Shown here: piece after piece, positions 63,221 to 64,000 of the stretch
How positions within the stretch are numbered: position 1 is the stretch's first letter
How the letters are laid out: every line of letters begins with the position of its first letter
NCBI RefSeq assembly: GCF_003261635.1
Contig: NZ_QFXK01000027.1
Location: 434,001 to 498,000 of the forward strand
Direction of reading: 5' to 3'
Length of the DNA stretch: 64,000 nucleotides
Origin: Kribbella monticola
GTDB lineage: Bacteria; Actinomycetota; Actinomycetes; Propionibacteriales; Kribbellaceae
The notes under the pieces: model-generated
Told to the model about the DNA's origin: nothing
Database searches by the model: none
The model's input: the letters and a program-made list of their open reading frames with translations, nothing else
Position numbers and translations under genes: made by a program

Positions 63221-64000
63221 CCTGTCACCACCGGAAGTCCGATCTCGAGACTGGTGACGCAGACGTTCGCCTGCGGATCCGTCGACCGTACCCGGATCGC
63301 GGTCGCGCGGATCCGCGGTGACGGGCCGAAGTACATCGCTGCGGCACCGGCCGGCCAGGCGTCGGCCGGTTCAGGCAAAGCTACTGTCCGGCCGGCGGCG
63401 TCGACCAGTTCGATTCGCAATCGTGACTCCCGGTCGGCGAAGTAGCCGACCTTCACGAACCACTCCGCCTCGATCAACTCCTGCTGAGTCGGCCGCAGCG
63501 GCCGGGTGACCGGGCGGTTGCGAGGCAGTGGCAGCGTGCCGCAGATCGTCTTCTGCTTCGGCGCAGGGAAGTCGACCCGGGACCAGACGGCCAGGTGGGA
63601 AGGCTTGAGCCGACCGGTTTCGTCGACGAGATAAGGGTCGCTGCCGGGGCCTTGCAGACGGAAGGGGACGCCGGTCATTCGCAGTACGGAAGACAGCCGG
63701 CGCTCACCGGACAGGATCGTGACGATCGTCGGTGGCATCGGGGTGTCCCAGAGATTGATCGCCGGCCCGGCCTGCTCCAGATCGGCGGTCACGTGGTCGA
63801 AGTACGGGCGCGACGGGTTGTCGGCCCAGATCGTGGCGAACCGCGCGTCCGAGACGACGATGCCGGCGGTCCAGGCCAGCAAGCAGGCAAGGGCGACGGC
63901 CGGCGCGATCCGGACCGCGATCGGCCGGGGGTGGACAGCTCGCGCGGTCAGCACCACCGCCAAGGTCAGCGGGATCGAGAGGTCCGACCAGTAGTGGTAG
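63217..64000 (-). CDS. C-terminal part of a membrane protein of unknown function (partial)
   Basis: The gene enters from the right edge; about 260 residues are visible and the frame stays open to base 64000 (YHYWSDLSIPLTLAVVLTARAV region). Two hydrophobic segments are followed by an extracytoplasmic domain of about 200 residues, ending in a beta-rich stretch with ICGTLPLP and NVCVTSLEIGLP (two cysteines, possible disulfide). It may belong to the membrane-protein/GT-C group of this envelope locus. No confident family. Its stop overlaps the acyltransferase start. Confidence 0.65.
   Translation of the reverse strand, partial: YHYWSDLSIPLTLAVVLTARAVHPRPIAVRIAPAVALACLLAWTAGIVVSDARFATIWADNPSRPYFDHVTADLEQAGPAINLWDTPMPPTIVTILSGERRLSSVLRMTGVPFRLQGPGSDPYLVDETGRLKPSHLAVWSRVDFPAPKQKTICGTLPLPRNRPVTRPLRPTQQELIEAEWFVKVGYFADRESRLRIELVDAAGRTVALPEPADAWPAGAAAMYFGPSPRIRATAIRVRSTDPQANVCVTSLEIGLPVVTG

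Overview
The window is about 70% G+C chromosomal DNA of an actinobacterium. Genes are packed with 4-base ATGA/GTGA overlaps, GTG starts are common, and several starts sit 6-8 bases behind a TAnnnT box, which suggests leaderless mRNAs. Mycothiol-type (TIGR03085) protein, HGxxPAAW and Trp-operon membrane proteins inside the trp cluster, DUF2613 beside an AftD-type arabinofuranosyltransferase, and an ANTAR regulator all point to Actinomycetia. The overall look fits Propionibacteriales (Kribbella/Nocardioides type), but that placement is my inference and not proven by a marker gene.

Layout. 1-8.7 kb: end of a phosphodiesterase-like gene, a metallo-beta-lactamase-fold hydrolase, a DedA membrane protein, a TIGR03085 protein, a heterodimeric ABC exporter with one degenerate ATP site, a cysteine-free HesB-like protein, a GNAT acetyltransferase and a membrane dipeptidase. 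8.8-14.4 kb: hisI-trpE-(membrane protein)-(HGxxPAAW protein)-trpC-trpB-trpA, with a strongly structured 120-base gap before trpB; trpD, trpG and trpF are absent. 14.4-18.1 kb: a redox trio (SCO lipoprotein, MauE/DoxX-like, DsbA-like), lgt and a VIT-family transporter. 18.1-19.6 kb: divergent esterase and MarR regulator. 19.9-29.1 kb: gltBD, a membrane-anchored metallophosphoesterase and pyk.

29.2-31.4 kb is the one clearly accessory patch. It holds an unrecognised 489-residue gene of lower G+C content coupled to a Nudix gene, then tRNA-Leu(CAA), then a stand-alone HTH/LAGLIDADG protein. It lies between pyk and an ANTAR response regulator. 33-39 kb is a complete branched-chain amino-acid ABC importer (binding protein, LivH, LivM, LivG, LivF) with unusually long permeases. 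39-44 kb: DUF554, GNAT, hotdog thioesterase, polA and a small lipoprotein. 44.6-48.4 kb: a NarL-type two-component locus that includes both a normal kinase and a kinase homologue without its phospho-histidine. 48.4-52.8 kb: Nudix hydrolase and an LplA/LplB/YtcP-type sugar importer.

52.8-64 kb is a cell-envelope glycan locus: flippase, multi-pass membrane protein, a 54-residue DUF2613 protein, GT4 glycosyltransferase, methyltransferase, a 1362-residue AftD-like arabinofuranosyltransferase, acyltransferase 3, and a truncated membrane protein at the right edge. From memory, its content resembles the Rv0224c-Rv0236c region of Mycobacterium tuberculosis. I found no CRISPR array, insertion sequence, prophage or rRNA. 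The least-explained pieces are the 489-residue/Nudix pair, the structured trpC-trpB gap and the pseudokinase locus.
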